Of a DNA stretch of 13,384 bases, positions 1-6,123 are shown piece after piece (positions within the stretch are counted from its first letter, which is position 1; every line of letters starts with the position of its first letter). Both the position numbers and the translations under genes were made by a program. The DNA comes from Candidatus Cloacimonadota bacterium (GTDB lineage: Bacteria; Cloacimonadota; Cloacimonadia; Cloacimonadales; Cloacimonadaceae). The stretch spans positions 1 through 13,384 of the forward strand of contig JAQVMI010000015.1 in the NCBI GenBank assembly GCA_028703735.1, given 5' to 3'. The notes below the pieces were generated by a model. The model did no database searches and was not told where the DNA came from. It saw only the letters and a program-made list of their open reading frames with translations.

Positions 1-16
1 TGTGCTCTTCCGATCT
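1..16. other. Illumina sequencing adapter remnant
   Basis: The first 16 bases, TGTGCTCTTCCGATCT, match exactly the 3' end of the standard Illumina TruSeq read-2 adapter, as I know that sequence. This is a library artefact and not genomic DNA. Its place at the very first base suggests that the window begins at the end of an assembled contig whose terminal reads were not trimmed. The bases just after it should also be treated with some caution. Confidence 0.93.
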
Positions 17-191
17 GCGTTGTTTGCACTACCACAATAACTTACGAGGTGTTTTTGTCAAGCACTATTTTTCCCTAATTTACTGCCACCCAGGAGCTTA
101 GACACCTAGGAAAGATCAGTAACTGAGACTTGGTTTGAAAGGTCAGGTAGAAGAGCATATTCTTAGTTCTGCTTTCTGTTTGTGTATCCCC
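17..191. other. Non-coding stretch with no recognisable feature
   Basis: No open reading frame of useful length with a ribosome binding site is visible on either strand. I see no tRNA or rRNA signature and no clear promoter. One short segment at 128-142 (ACTTGGTTTGAAAGG) matches the core of the repeat at 561-575 at 13 of 15 positions. It may be a decayed copy of that repeat or chance. The stretch adjoins an adapter remnant, so it may be low-quality contig-end sequence. Confidence 0.6.
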
Positions 192-266
192 CTTGAATTA
201 TGGAATTAATAAGGAATCAATACGGATGAAGTCCTTAATGATTCCTTATTGATTCCATGATTGAAG
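192..266. repeat. Large imperfect palindrome with 11-bp internal period
   Basis: Two 22-base arms at 200-221 and 237-258 are inverted copies that agree at 20 of 22 positions, around a 15-base centre. Pairing continues outward with a few mismatches to about 192 and 266. Each arm is itself two direct copies of an 11-base unit: GGAATTAATAA then GGAATCAATAC on the plus strand, and GGAATCAATAA then GGAATCATTAA on the minus strand. The centre, GGATGAAGTCC, keeps the same register and is itself nearly palindromic. No T-run follows on either strand, so it does not look like an intrinsic terminator. It could be an intergenic repeat or a multi-site protein-binding region. Function is unknown. Confidence 0.75.
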
Positions 267-301
267 CAAGGAAGAAACAGTACCCTTTGTTAATAACGGC
301 T

Positions 302-335
302 GCCGTCTCGGCTGTCTGCACACGTGGCGTGTGCA
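302..335. repeat. Two small adjacent hairpins
   Basis: The first is a 4-bp stem, GCCG (302-305) with CGGC (309-312), around three bases. The second is a perfect 8-bp stem, TGCACACG (317-324) with CGTGTGCA (328-335), around the loop TGG. They lie just left of the nested repeat and may belong to it. The 8-bp stem has no T-run beside it on either strand, so a terminator role is not supported. Role unknown. Confidence 0.5.
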
Positions 336-344
336 AGTTCGATT

Positions 345-580
345 GGCTCTCTTTCAAACTAAGTGGGTAGAGGTTTTTTTTGCTTGTCATTCCTGCGAAG
401 GCAGGAATCCATTTAAGATTTTTTACAATGATAACATGCTGTTAAACAACATATTACAGCATTTACACAATGTGGTTTGTAAAAAACTGGATTCCAGATC
501 AAGTCCGGAATGACAAAAGTTACCCACTCGCTTTGAAAGGGAGCCGAAAAAAACCTACCCACTTAGTTTGAAAGAAAGCT
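345..580. repeat. Composite inverted repeat enclosing a MITE-like element
   Basis: A 21-base segment at 350-370 occurs as a perfect inverted copy at 555-575. The similarity continues inward through GG plus a run of T (371-380) against a run of A plus CC (547-555), with one extra base on the left. A diverged second right-hand copy at about 519-545 lies in tandem with the outer one, 35 bp apart when measured between the shared TACCCAC motifs at 521 and 556. The arms enclose the separate element at 384-516. No gene is present. This may be a small mobile element interrupted by another, or a repeat family of this genome. A genome-wide count is needed to tell. Confidence 0.7.
384..516. mobile_element. 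MITE-like palindromic element, about 133 bp
   Basis: The ends are inverted: TTGTCATTCC at 384-393 and GGAATGACAA at 507-516. The match resumes inward at GGAATCCA (404-411) against TGGATTCC (488-495), then at TTTTTTACAA (419-428) against TTGTAAAAAA (477-486). A further 7-bp inverted pair, ATGCTGT (436-442) and ACAGCAT (456-462), lies in the middle. The whole element could therefore fold into one long hairpin. It has no transposase and is too short to encode one, as expected of a non-autonomous miniature element. The end motif ATTCC-N10-GGAAT resembles intergenic repeats common in bacteria, for example the dRS3 type of Neisseria. That resemblance does not prove relationship. No clear target-site duplication is visible. 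Confidence 0.65.
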
Positions 581-588
581 TATAAATA

Positions 589-625
589 ATTAGGCGGGAA
601 ATGGTAAAACCAGATCCCGCCTAAT
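589..625 (-). terminator. Probable rho-independent terminator after rplQ
   Basis: ATTAGGCGGGA (589-599) and TCCCGCCTAAT (615-625) form a perfect 11-bp stem. Inside the loop, TGGT (602-605) and ACCA (609-612) add four more pairs after a 2x2 internal loop. The hairpin begins about 20 bases past the rplQ stop codon. On the minus strand it is followed by a moderately T-rich tail rather than a pure T-run, and a second run of seven T lies further on at 553-547. Position and stem strength make it the likely end of the ribosomal-protein transcript. The weak tail leaves some doubt about efficiency. Confidence 0.75.
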
Positions 626-645
626 AGATTAGATGCGTTTATAGC

Positions 646-1053
646 TTATTTATTTAGGTCTTTTGCTTTTATGGCGTCTTTCTTTGGCTTAATTGTAGAT
701 TCTTCCACGAATTGGATTACTGCCATAGGAGCAGAATCACCTTTACGGAATCCGGCTTTAAGAACGCGGGTGTATCCACCATTGCGTCCCTGAAAAGCTG
801 GGGCAATTTCGTCGAATAATTTCTTAACCAGGCTGCGATCGCCGAGCACACTATAAGCTAATCTTCTGGCGTGAACAGTATTTGCCTTACCATAGGTGAT
901 AACGCGATCTACATGGCGTCTCATTTCTTTGGCTTTAGCAAGGGTGGTATTTAGCTGTCCGTGTTCCACCATGGATTTTACCAGGTTTCTCATCATCAGA
1001 CGGCGAGCATCCATTTCGCGTCCGAATTTTCTACCTTCAACTCTGTGTCGCAT
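646..1053 (-). CDS. rplQ: 50S ribosomal protein L17
   Basis: This is a large-subunit protein that binds 23S rRNA near the exit-tunnel side. The 135-residue product starts with the family hallmark MRHR-x-GRKFGR, carries the basic run RNLVKSMVEHG at about 22-32 and an AKAKEMRRH segment at about 39-47, and has NGGYTRVLKAG at about 91-101. It is somewhat longer than a typical 115-130 residue L17 because of a lysine-rich tail (about 120-135). The ATG start overlaps the last 17 bases of rpoA, and its binding site (AAGGTGA) lies inside rpoA codons, so its translation is probably coupled to that of RpoA. It is the last gene of the cluster, and the terminator hairpin follows. The order rpoA-rplQ is the usual end of the alpha operon. 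Confidence 0.97.
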   Translation of the reverse strand: MRHRVEGRKFGREMDARRLMMRNLVKSMVEHGQLNTTLAKAKEMRRHVDRVITYGKANTVHARRLAYSVLGDRSLVKKLFDEIAPAFQGRNGGYTRVLKAGFRKGDSAPMAVIQFVEESTIKPKKDAIKAKDLNK

Positions 1054-2206
1054 TTTTCACCTTCTTTTTTGGGCTTGGAACCGGTTTACGGGGTGTGGAT
1101 GAAGCTACGGGCTCAGAATCTATTTCTGCATCATCAGATGCATCCACAGGAGCCGATTTAGCGATGGGTGCTGCCGAGGCAGATACTTGATCTTCGGGAG
1201 GAAGCACACCACGGCTTCTGGCTTCTCTTATCTTTGCATAGATGCCTTCCACGTCCATACCGAGTTCCAGATCATATTTTTTAAGTTTAATTATTATTTC
1301 CTCGAGGGATTTTTTCCCGAAATTGCGGAATCTAAGCATTTCGGGTTCCGATTTGGAGACAAGCTCGCCAATGGTTTCGATCTTTGCTCCAGCCAGGCAA
1401 TTTGCAGCTCTGACTGTAAGCTCAATTTCGCGAACGCTCATTCTAAGGATACGCTCTTTTTCTTCCAGATCCGGATCAAGATCCACATCGCGGATATACT
1501 CTGGTTCGGTTTCGAACAGAGATATCTTGGCTGCCATATCCTTTAAGATTTTGGCGGCAAGAAACAGGGCAATCTTTGGTTCCATGGAACCATTGGAATG
1601 AACTTCCAGAATCAAACGGTCAAAATTCATTCTTTCTTTCACCCGTTGGTGTGTAACGCTGAAGTTTACCTTCAGAATGGGTGAATAAATGGAATCTATG
1701 GGTATAAAACCCACCGCTTTCCCTTCCGGATTTTGGCGGTCTGCGGATACATAACCGCGACCAATCCCCACAATCATCTCAATCTTGAAATCGATGTCTT
1801 CCACCACTTCGAGGAGATAGAGGTCTTTGTTGATAATTTTAATATGAGAATTTTCCTGGATTAAGGATGCGGTAATAACTCCCTTACCCTTGTGTTCCAG
1901 GACAATGGGAATTTCTTCCACGGAATTGGATTGAATCACCAGTTGCTTTATCCGCAAGATCAGATCGATATAATCCGAATTTGTTCCCGGGATAGGGGTG
2001 AACTCGTGATGCAAGCCTTCAATCCGTATAAAACGCACCGCAGCTCCTTGAATTGAGGATAGCAGAATCCTACGCAAGGTATTACCCAGCGTGGTGCCAA
2101 ACCCAGGCTCCAAAGGACCAATTTCAAATTTGCCGAAGTTTCGGGTATAAGTGGCTTTGTCGTGATCCACAGTCTCCGGCATTTGTAAAGGTTCAAGATA
2201 CATCAT
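1037..2206 (-). CDS. rpoA: DNA-directed RNA polymerase subunit alpha
   Basis: The alpha subunit dimerises to seed assembly of core RNA polymerase, and its C-terminal domain contacts UP elements and activators. The N-terminal domain shows the dimer-interface segment LGNTLRRILLSS (about 40-51). The C-terminal domain (about 257-320) keeps ELTVRAANCL and NFGKKSL. R266 and N269 match the DNA-contacting R265 and N268 of E. coli. The protein has 389 residues against about 330 in E. coli. The excess is mostly a tail after residue 334, rich in Ala, Pro, Ser and Asp and ending in a lysine-rich stretch, with no recognised domain. Two adjacent ATG codons follow an AAGGAG site by 5 and 8 bases, so either may be used. 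A 24-nt gap follows rpsD, and the 3' end overlaps rplQ by 17 bases. Confidence 0.97.
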   Translation of the reverse strand: MMYLEPLQMPETVDHDKATYTRNFGKFEIGPLEPGFGTTLGNTLRRILLSSIQGAAVRFIRIEGLHHEFTPIPGTNSDYIDLILRIKQLVIQSNSVEEIPIVLEHKGKGVITASLIQENSHIKIINKDLYLLEVVEDIDFKIEMIVGIGRGYVSADRQNPEGKAVGFIPIDSIYSPILKVNFSVTHQRVKERMNFDRLILEVHSNGSMEPKIALFLAAKILKDMAAKISLFETEPEYIRDVDLDPDLEEKERILRMSVREIELTVRAANCLAGAKIETIGELVSKSEPEMLRFRNFGKKSLEEIIIKLKKYDLELGMDVEGIYAKIREARSRGVLPPEDQVSASAAPIAKSAPVDASDDAEIDSEPVASSTPRKPVPSPKKKVKNATQS

Positions 2207-2230
2207 AGCAGCTCCTTAGCTTATGAGCTA

Positions 2231-2848
2231 TTACTTGGAGTAGAACTCAACGATGAGACGGAGGTCAACAGTGACCGGAATCTCGCTAACTGCGGGAATT
2301 GCATTAAATTGACCGCGGAAATTCTCTTTATCTACACTCAGCCAGCCATAAGGTGAGCTAACTTCGGTTCTGTCCATGGCTTCTACTAACAGCTTCATGC
2401 CACGGCTTTTGGGGCGGACTTCTATAATATCCCCTTCTTTCACTAAAAAGGAAGGAATATCCACTTTCTTGCCATTAACCATGAAATGACCATGGGTTAC
2501 AAATTGACGGGATTGCATACGTGTAACGGCAAAGCCCAAACGATAAACCACGTTATCCAAGCGGCGTTCCAACAGTTGCATCAGGTTATCACCTGTTACA
2601 CCAGTGGCTTTGGCAGCTTTTACAAAGTAATTCTTAAATTGCTTTTCCATAAGGCAGTAAGTGGAACGGAGTTTTTGCTTCTCACGTAGATGCACACCAT
2701 AATCACTAAGTTTACGACGCATGTTCTTGCCATGCTGTCCTGGAGGGAACTTACGCTTGCCGAGAATTTTATCATACTTGGCAGAGCCAAAGATGTTCTC
2801 GCCAAATTTGCGGCATAATCTTGCTTTCGGTCCGGTATATCTTGCCAT
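2231..2848 (-). CDS. rpsD: 30S ribosomal protein S4
   Basis: S4 binds 16S rRNA early in small-subunit assembly, at the five-way junction of the 5' domain. In some bacteria it also represses its own operon. The 205-residue product has the usual N-terminal MARYTGPKARLCRKFG, the KFPPGQHG motif (about 33-40), and an S4 RNA-binding domain at about 93-155 containing LERRLDNVVYRLGFA. Only two cysteines are present (12 and 65), so it lacks the four-cysteine zinc site and belongs to the zinc-free form. ATG start with GGAGAGG upstream, 11 nt after rpsK. The order rpsM-rpsK-rpsD-rpoA is the classic alpha operon. I cannot see a clear S4-type pseudoknot leader ahead of rpsM. Confidence 0.98.
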   Translation of the reverse strand: MARYTGPKARLCRKFGENIFGSAKYDKILGKRKFPPGQHGKNMRRKLSDYGVHLREKQKLRSTYCLMEKQFKNYFVKAAKATGVTGDNLMQLLERRLDNVVYRLGFAVTRMQSRQFVTHGHFMVNGKKVDIPSFLVKEGDIIEVRPKSRGMKLLVEAMDRTEVSSPYGWLSVDKENFRGQFNAIPAVSEIPVTVDLRLIVEFYSK

Positions 2849-2859
2849 TATTCCTCTCC

Positions 2860-3249
2860 TTATATCCTTCTGGTTTTAGGTGGACGGCATCCGTTATGCG
2901 GAATGGGTGTTTCGTCCTTAATCATCGTAACTCTGATACCGGCTGCATTTACTGCACGAATGGCAGATTCACGTCCGCCACCGGGACCTTTAACGATTAC
3001 ACCAACTTTCTGGATACCCATTTCCATGCCGGCTTTGGCAACTTCTGCAGCAGCTATCTGAGCAGCAAAGGGAGTGCTTTTACGGGAGCCTTTATTGCCA
3101 ACTTTTCCGCCGCTTGACCATGCGAGTACGTTTCCAGCTCTGTCTGTTAAAGAGACAATGGTGTTATTGAAGCTGGAGTGCACGAATACCAAGCCTTCAT
3201 CGAAAGCAAGGCGGACGCGTTTTTTCTTGACTCTTGTTTTCTTAGCCAT
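2860..3249 (-). CDS. rpsK: 30S ribosomal protein S11
   Basis: S11 sits on the platform of the small subunit, where it helps shape the rRNA around the E site and the mRNA exit. The 129-residue product has a lysine/arginine-rich N-terminus, [13 protein letters not shown] (about 24-36), [12 protein letters not shown] (about 53-64), [12 protein letters not shown] (about 88-99) and the C-terminal [15 protein letters not shown]. The residue before KGSRK is asparagine, where many homologues have an aromatic. The length is normal for the family. ATG start, 10 nt after rpsM and 11 nt before rpsD, consistent with co-translation. Confidence 0.98.
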   Translation of the reverse strand: MAKKTRVKKKRVRLAFDEGLVFVHSSFNNTIVSLTDRAGNVLAWSSGGKVGNKGSRKSTPFAAQIAAAEVAKAGMEMGIQKVGVIVKGPGGGRESAIRAVNAAGIRVTMIKDETPIPHNGCRPPKTRRI

Positions 3250-3259
3250 TTATAAGCTC

Positions 3260-3628
3260 CTATTTCTTCTTCTTAATAGCGCTGCCACGAGGACCCTTAC
3301 GAGTTCTGGCATTGGTGTGTGTTCTTTGTCCACGCACTGGCAATCCACGTTTGTGACGCATGCCTCTGTAGCACCCGATCTCCATGAGACGCTTGATATT
3401 CATGGCAACCTGAGTTCTGAGGCTTCCTTCTACTACATAATCATTCTGAATGATATCGCGAAGGATTTTTTCTTCTTCTACGGTAAGATCGGCTACTTTT
3501 TTCATTTCGTCGATATTAGCTTTTTTGCAGATATCTTTGGCATAAGTGCGACCAATGCCATAGATATAAGTAAGCCCAATGAACAGTCTTTTGGTTCTGG
3601 GAAGTTCAATACCTGCTATATGTGCCAA
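3260..3628 (-). CDS. rpsM: 30S ribosomal protein S13 (TTG start)
   Basis: S13 lies in the head of the small subunit and forms inter-subunit bridges and contacts with P-site tRNA. The 122-residue product has [13 protein letters not shown] at its N-terminus, a helix-hairpin-helix-like segment around [10 protein letters not shown] (about 21-30), and the basic [16 protein letters not shown] (about 88-103) before a lysine tail. The family start falls on a TTG codon placed six bases after a perfect AGGAGG. The reading frame is open for 30 more codons upstream to an ATG, but that stretch is the rpmJ gene in another frame, so I reject the longer form. The gap from rpmJ is 11 nt. Confidence 0.95.
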   Translation of the reverse strand: MAHIAGIELPRTKRLFIGLTYIYGIGRTYAKDICKKANIDEMKKVADLTVEEEKILRDIIQNDYVVEGSLRTQVAMNIKRLMEIGCYRGMRHKRGLPVRGQRTHTNARTRKGPRGSAIKKKK

Positions 3629-3634
3629 GTTTAT

Positions 3635-3640
3635 CCTCCT
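3635..3640 (-). promoter_or_regulatory. Ribosome binding site that fixes the rpsM TTG start
   Basis: AGGAGG on the minus strand abuts the rpmJ stop codon and lies six bases before TTG, whose codon begins the conserved S13 N-terminus ([10 protein letters not shown]). No ATG or GTG sits at a suitable distance. This decides the start of rpsM. Confidence 0.85.
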
Positions 3641-3756
3641 TAACCTTGTCTCTGTTTGTGTTTTGGGTTTGAGCTGCAGATAACACGGATAACGCCATAG
3701 CGTTTTATGATTCTGCAATCCTTGCAGATTACCTTAACTGAAGCTTTCACTTTCAT
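3640..3756 (-). CDS. rpmJ: 50S ribosomal protein L36
   Basis: L36 is the smallest large-subunit protein and helps organise 23S rRNA near the GTPase-associated region. Direct translation gives 38 residues, beginning [14 protein letters not shown] and ending HKQRQG. Cys11, Cys14, Cys27 and His33 form the zinc-binding C-C-C-H set, so this is the zinc-containing (C+) form. ATG start with AAGGAG eight bases upstream. It follows infA after 42 nt, the widest gap in the cluster, and precedes rpsM by 11 nt. The order infA-rpmJ-rpsM is standard in bacteria. The gene is short enough to be missed by length-filtered gene finding. Confidence 0.97.
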   Translation of the reverse strand: MKVKASVKVICKDCRIIKRYGVIRVICSSNPKHKQRQG

Positions 3757-3798
3757 TGTTATCTCCTTGCAATTAGCTGTTTAGCCATTATGCAATCT

Positions 3799-4017
3799 TT
3801 ATTTATAGCGGTATGTAATTCTGCCGCGGCTAAGATCGTAGGGCGAAAGCTCTACTTTTACCTTATCCCCAGGCAGGATTCTGATATAGTTCATGCGCAT
3901 TTTCCCCGAAGAATGAGCCAATATTTCGTGACCATTTTCCAGTTCAACGCGAAAGGTGGTGTTCGGAAGGGCTTCGGAAACGACGCCTTCCACTTCAATA
4001 ACGCCAGATTTACTCAT
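3799..4017 (-). CDS. infA: Translation initiation factor IF-1
   Basis: IF-1 binds the A site of the 30S subunit and assists IF-2 and IF-3 during initiation. The 72-residue product is a single OB-fold (S1-like) domain of normal length. Features include [19 protein letters not shown], then [23 protein letters not shown] and a C-terminal [10 protein letters not shown]. The ATG overlaps the map stop codon in an ATGA arrangement, and a GAGG motif lies ten bases upstream inside map. This indicates translational coupling to map. rpmJ follows 42 nt later. Confidence 0.98.
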   Translation of the reverse strand: MSKSGVIEVEGVVSEALPNTTFRVELENGHEILAHSSGKMRMNYIRILPGDKVKVELSPYDLSRGRITYRYK

Positions 4018-4805
4018 ATATGTTTTTCCTCATGTAGGGCAGCTTTTGGTGCTGCAGATAATATCTCGGGTTCACCATCGGTAACCAGAATGGTATGTTC
4101 GTAATGTGCGGATAAAGTGTTATCTGCCACCTTGAACTCCCAGCCTTGCTCAACAACATGGTTTGTGCCAATATTCACCATCGGTTCGATGGCAAATGTC
4201 ATTCCGGCGGCAATACGAGGTCCACGTCCAGCCCTGCCAATATTTGGTATCTGAGGCTCTTCGTGTAAACTCTTGCCGATACCATGCCCGGTAAGACCAT
4301 CCGCCACAAAGTATCCACTTGCAGCTATGAACGATCCTATGGCATGGGAAATATCACCAATACGGTTTCCCGGTATTGCAGCAGCTATGCCAATATATAG
4401 GGATTTTTCGGTTATGGATAGTAGCTTTTCGGCTGCCATGCTAACCTTCCCCACTCTGTAACTGCGGGCTGCATCTCCATGATATCCATCCAGCAATACG
4501 CCAACGTCAATACCGATGATATCGCCTTCTTGCAGAATAAGATCACGCCTGGGAATACCATGCACAATAGCTTCATTCACAGAGGCACAGATAGATCCGG
4601 GAAAGGGTTTCAGCCCCGGTATCTGGTAGCCCTTAAAGGAAGGAATCCCTCCCCGGCTGCGAATGAATTGTTCTGCATACTCATCCAGCTCCAGAGTGTT
4701 AACTCCCGGCTTGATGATAGCTTCCAGGCTGTCCAGCAAGCTGCCGATAATTTGGCTGCTTCTGCGCATCTTTTCCACTTCAGAGGGCGTTTTGAGGTAA
4801 ATCAT
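4014..4805 (-). CDS. map: Methionine aminopeptidase, type I
   Basis: This enzyme removes the initiator methionine from new proteins after deformylation, using two metal ions. The 263-residue product has the pita-bread fold pattern of type I enzymes. By alignment with the E. coli enzyme the metal ligands are D100, D111, H174, E207 and E236, and H83 and H181 are the conserved catalytic-pocket histidines. The motif [17 protein letters not shown] (98-114) holds the two aspartates. No N-terminal zinc-finger extension is present, so it is the short cytosolic form. It begins three bases after the secY stop without a clear ribosome binding site, so it probably depends on ribosomes that finish secY. 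No adk gene lies between secY and map. Confidence 0.98.
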   Translation of the reverse strand: MIYLKTPSEVEKMRRSSQIIGSLLDSLEAIIKPGVNTLELDEYAEQFIRSRGGIPSFKGYQIPGLKPFPGSICASVNEAIVHGIPRRDLILQEGDIIGIDVGVLLDGYHGDAARSYRVGKVSMAAEKLLSITEKSLYIGIAAAIPGNRIGDISHAIGSFIAASGYFVADGLTGHGIGKSLHEEPQIPNIGRAGRGPRIAAGMTFAIEPMVNIGTNHVVEQGWEFKVADNTLSAHYEHTILVTDGEPEILSAAPKAALHEEKHI

Positions 4806-4808
4806 ATC

Positions 4809-6122
4809 TTAGTTCGAACGTCCGCGCAATTTGCCCTTCTTCATGAATCCGTCGTAATGACGCATCACAAGATGAGACTCTATTTGTTGCAGGGTGTCCA
4901 GTGCCACACCTACCACAATGATAAGTCCGGTACCACCAAAATAGAAAGGCAGGTCGAAACGTTGGCTCATTATTTCGGGCAACAAAGCCACGAAAGCAAA
5001 GAACACTGCTCCGGGAAGAGTAATTCTAACCAGCACACTATTAATGTACTCAGCAGTTTTCTTACCTGGTTTCTTTCCAGGAATGTGTCCACCGTATTTT
5101 ACCATATTCTCTGCCATTTCTGTGGGATTAAGCACTATGGCTGTGTAGAAATAAGCAAAGAAGATTATGAACGATACATATAATACTGTGTATAATGCTG
5201 CACCTGGAGATAACCAACGCTGCAAAGTAATCCAGAAACCACCACTACTACCAAAGAAAGCAGCAATTGTGGCAGGAAACATCAGGATGCTTTGAGCAAA
5301 GATAATCGGAATAACACCAGCAGTGTTAACCCTTAAAGGGATATAGGTGCTTTGACCACCGTAAACTCTGCGTCCCACAATACGCTTGGCATATTGAACG
5401 GGGATTTTACGAATGGCTTCAGTTACAAATATAACCGCTGCGGTAACGCCAACCATTAACAGGATTGCTACAATAGCTTTCCAGGTATAGCTGGGATCAC
5501 TGCCGATCTTTTGGAACATCCGGATAAAACCTTCCGGATAGCGAGCAATAATTCCGGCAAAGATAATCAACGAGATTCCATTGCCAATGCCATGCTCGGT
5601 GATTTGCTCACCTATCCACATAACGATCATGGTTCCCGTAATCAGAGTTAAGATACCGGTAACATGGAACAGAATTCCAGGGCTGGGAACTACACCACCG
5701 GATAAATTGGTAAGCCACATGGTGATTGTAACAGCATTGAAAGCTGCCAAACCAACCGTACCATAACGGGTAATCTGGTTCAGCTTTTTCTGTCCGTCAG
5801 CACCCTCTTTACGCAGCTTTTCGAAATAAGGAATAATGCTTCCCAAAAGCTGAATAACAATGGATGCCGTAATGTATGGCATAATTCCCAAGGCAAATAC
5901 GGATGCACGCTCAAAGTTTCCACCCACAAACAGGTCTAACAGACCAAACAGGGTGTTACCACCCTCACGGGCACCTTCAAAGAAGGCTTTCAGCGATGTT
6001 GCATCCACACCGGGAATAGGCACAAAACTGCCCATCCGGTATAAAACCAGGAATAATGCGGTGAATAATATCTTTCTCTTCAAGTCCGGAATCCGGAACA
6101 TGTTGGTCATAGTTTTGAACAA
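4809..6122 (-). CDS. secY: Preprotein translocase subunit SecY (TTG start)
   Basis: SecY forms the inner-membrane channel for secretion and membrane-protein insertion, with SecE, SecG and SecA. With the chosen TTG start the product has 437 residues, usual for the family, and about ten hydrophobic spans. Two family signatures are visible: ALGIMPYITASIVIQLLG at about 77-94 and EQITEHGIGNGISLIIFAGI at about 172-191. The conserved loop GRRVYGGQSTYIPL follows further on. TTG lies eight bases after GGAGGT and gives the family-like N-terminus MFKTMTNMFRIPDLKRK. The next ATG is about 20 bases from that site. A longer upstream reading would overlap rplO out of frame. One base separates it from the rplO stop. 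Confidence 0.96.
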   Translation of the reverse strand: MFKTMTNMFRIPDLKRKILFTALFLVLYRMGSFVPIPGVDATSLKAFFEGAREGGNTLFGLLDLFVGGNFERASVFALGIMPYITASIVIQLLGSIIPYFEKLRKEGADGQKKLNQITRYGTVGLAAFNAVTITMWLTNLSGGVVPSPGILFHVTGILTLITGTMIVMWIGEQITEHGIGNGISLIIFAGIIARYPEGFIRMFQKIGSDPSYTWKAIVAILLMVGVTAAVIFVTEAIRKIPVQYAKRIVGRRVYGGQSTYIPLRVNTAGVIPIIFAQSILMFPATIAAFFGSSGGFWITLQRWLSPGAALYTVLYVSFIIFFAYFYTAIVLNPTEMAENMVKYGGHIPGKKPGKKTAEYINSVLVRITLPGAVFFAFVALLPEIMSQRFDLPFYFGGTGLIIVVGVALDTLQQIESHLVMRHYDGFMKKGKLRGRSN

Positions 6123-6123
6123 G

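Noticed and set aside
47..107. AGGTGT/ACACCT long-range pairing as an RNA element
   Set aside because: A six-base pairing across a 49-base loop is expected by chance, and no known RNA family is recognisable.
331..513. Plus-strand reading frame of 60 residues with a CHSCEGRNP-like segment
   Set aside because: It runs through the repeat arm and the MITE-like element. The distinctive peptide is just the translated inverted-repeat end, a common artefact, and there is no ribosome binding site.
345..580. CRISPR-like array
   Set aside because: Repeat copies are inverted as well as tandem, there are only three, and there are no regular unique spacers and no cas genes.
1187..1601. Plus-strand open frames opposite rpoA, and similar ones opposite most other genes
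   Set aside because: They are antisense shadows of conserved genes, lack ribosome binding sites and resemble no protein family.
3629..3718. Upstream ATG extension of rpsM by 30 codons
   Set aside because: The added residues are rpmJ read in another frame, they do not match S13, and the TTG at 3628 has a perfect SD and the conserved N-terminus.
3767..3795. Possible hairpin (TTGCA/TGCAA) in the infA-rpmJ gap near the rpmJ binding site
   Set aside because: Only five outer pairs and about three inner pairs form, with several mismatches. This is too weak to call a regulatory structure or attenuator without conservation.
3757..3798. Internal promoter in the widest intergenic gap
   Set aside because: A CATAAT-like hexamer is present, but no matching -35 element at proper spacing was found, so a promoter is not supported.
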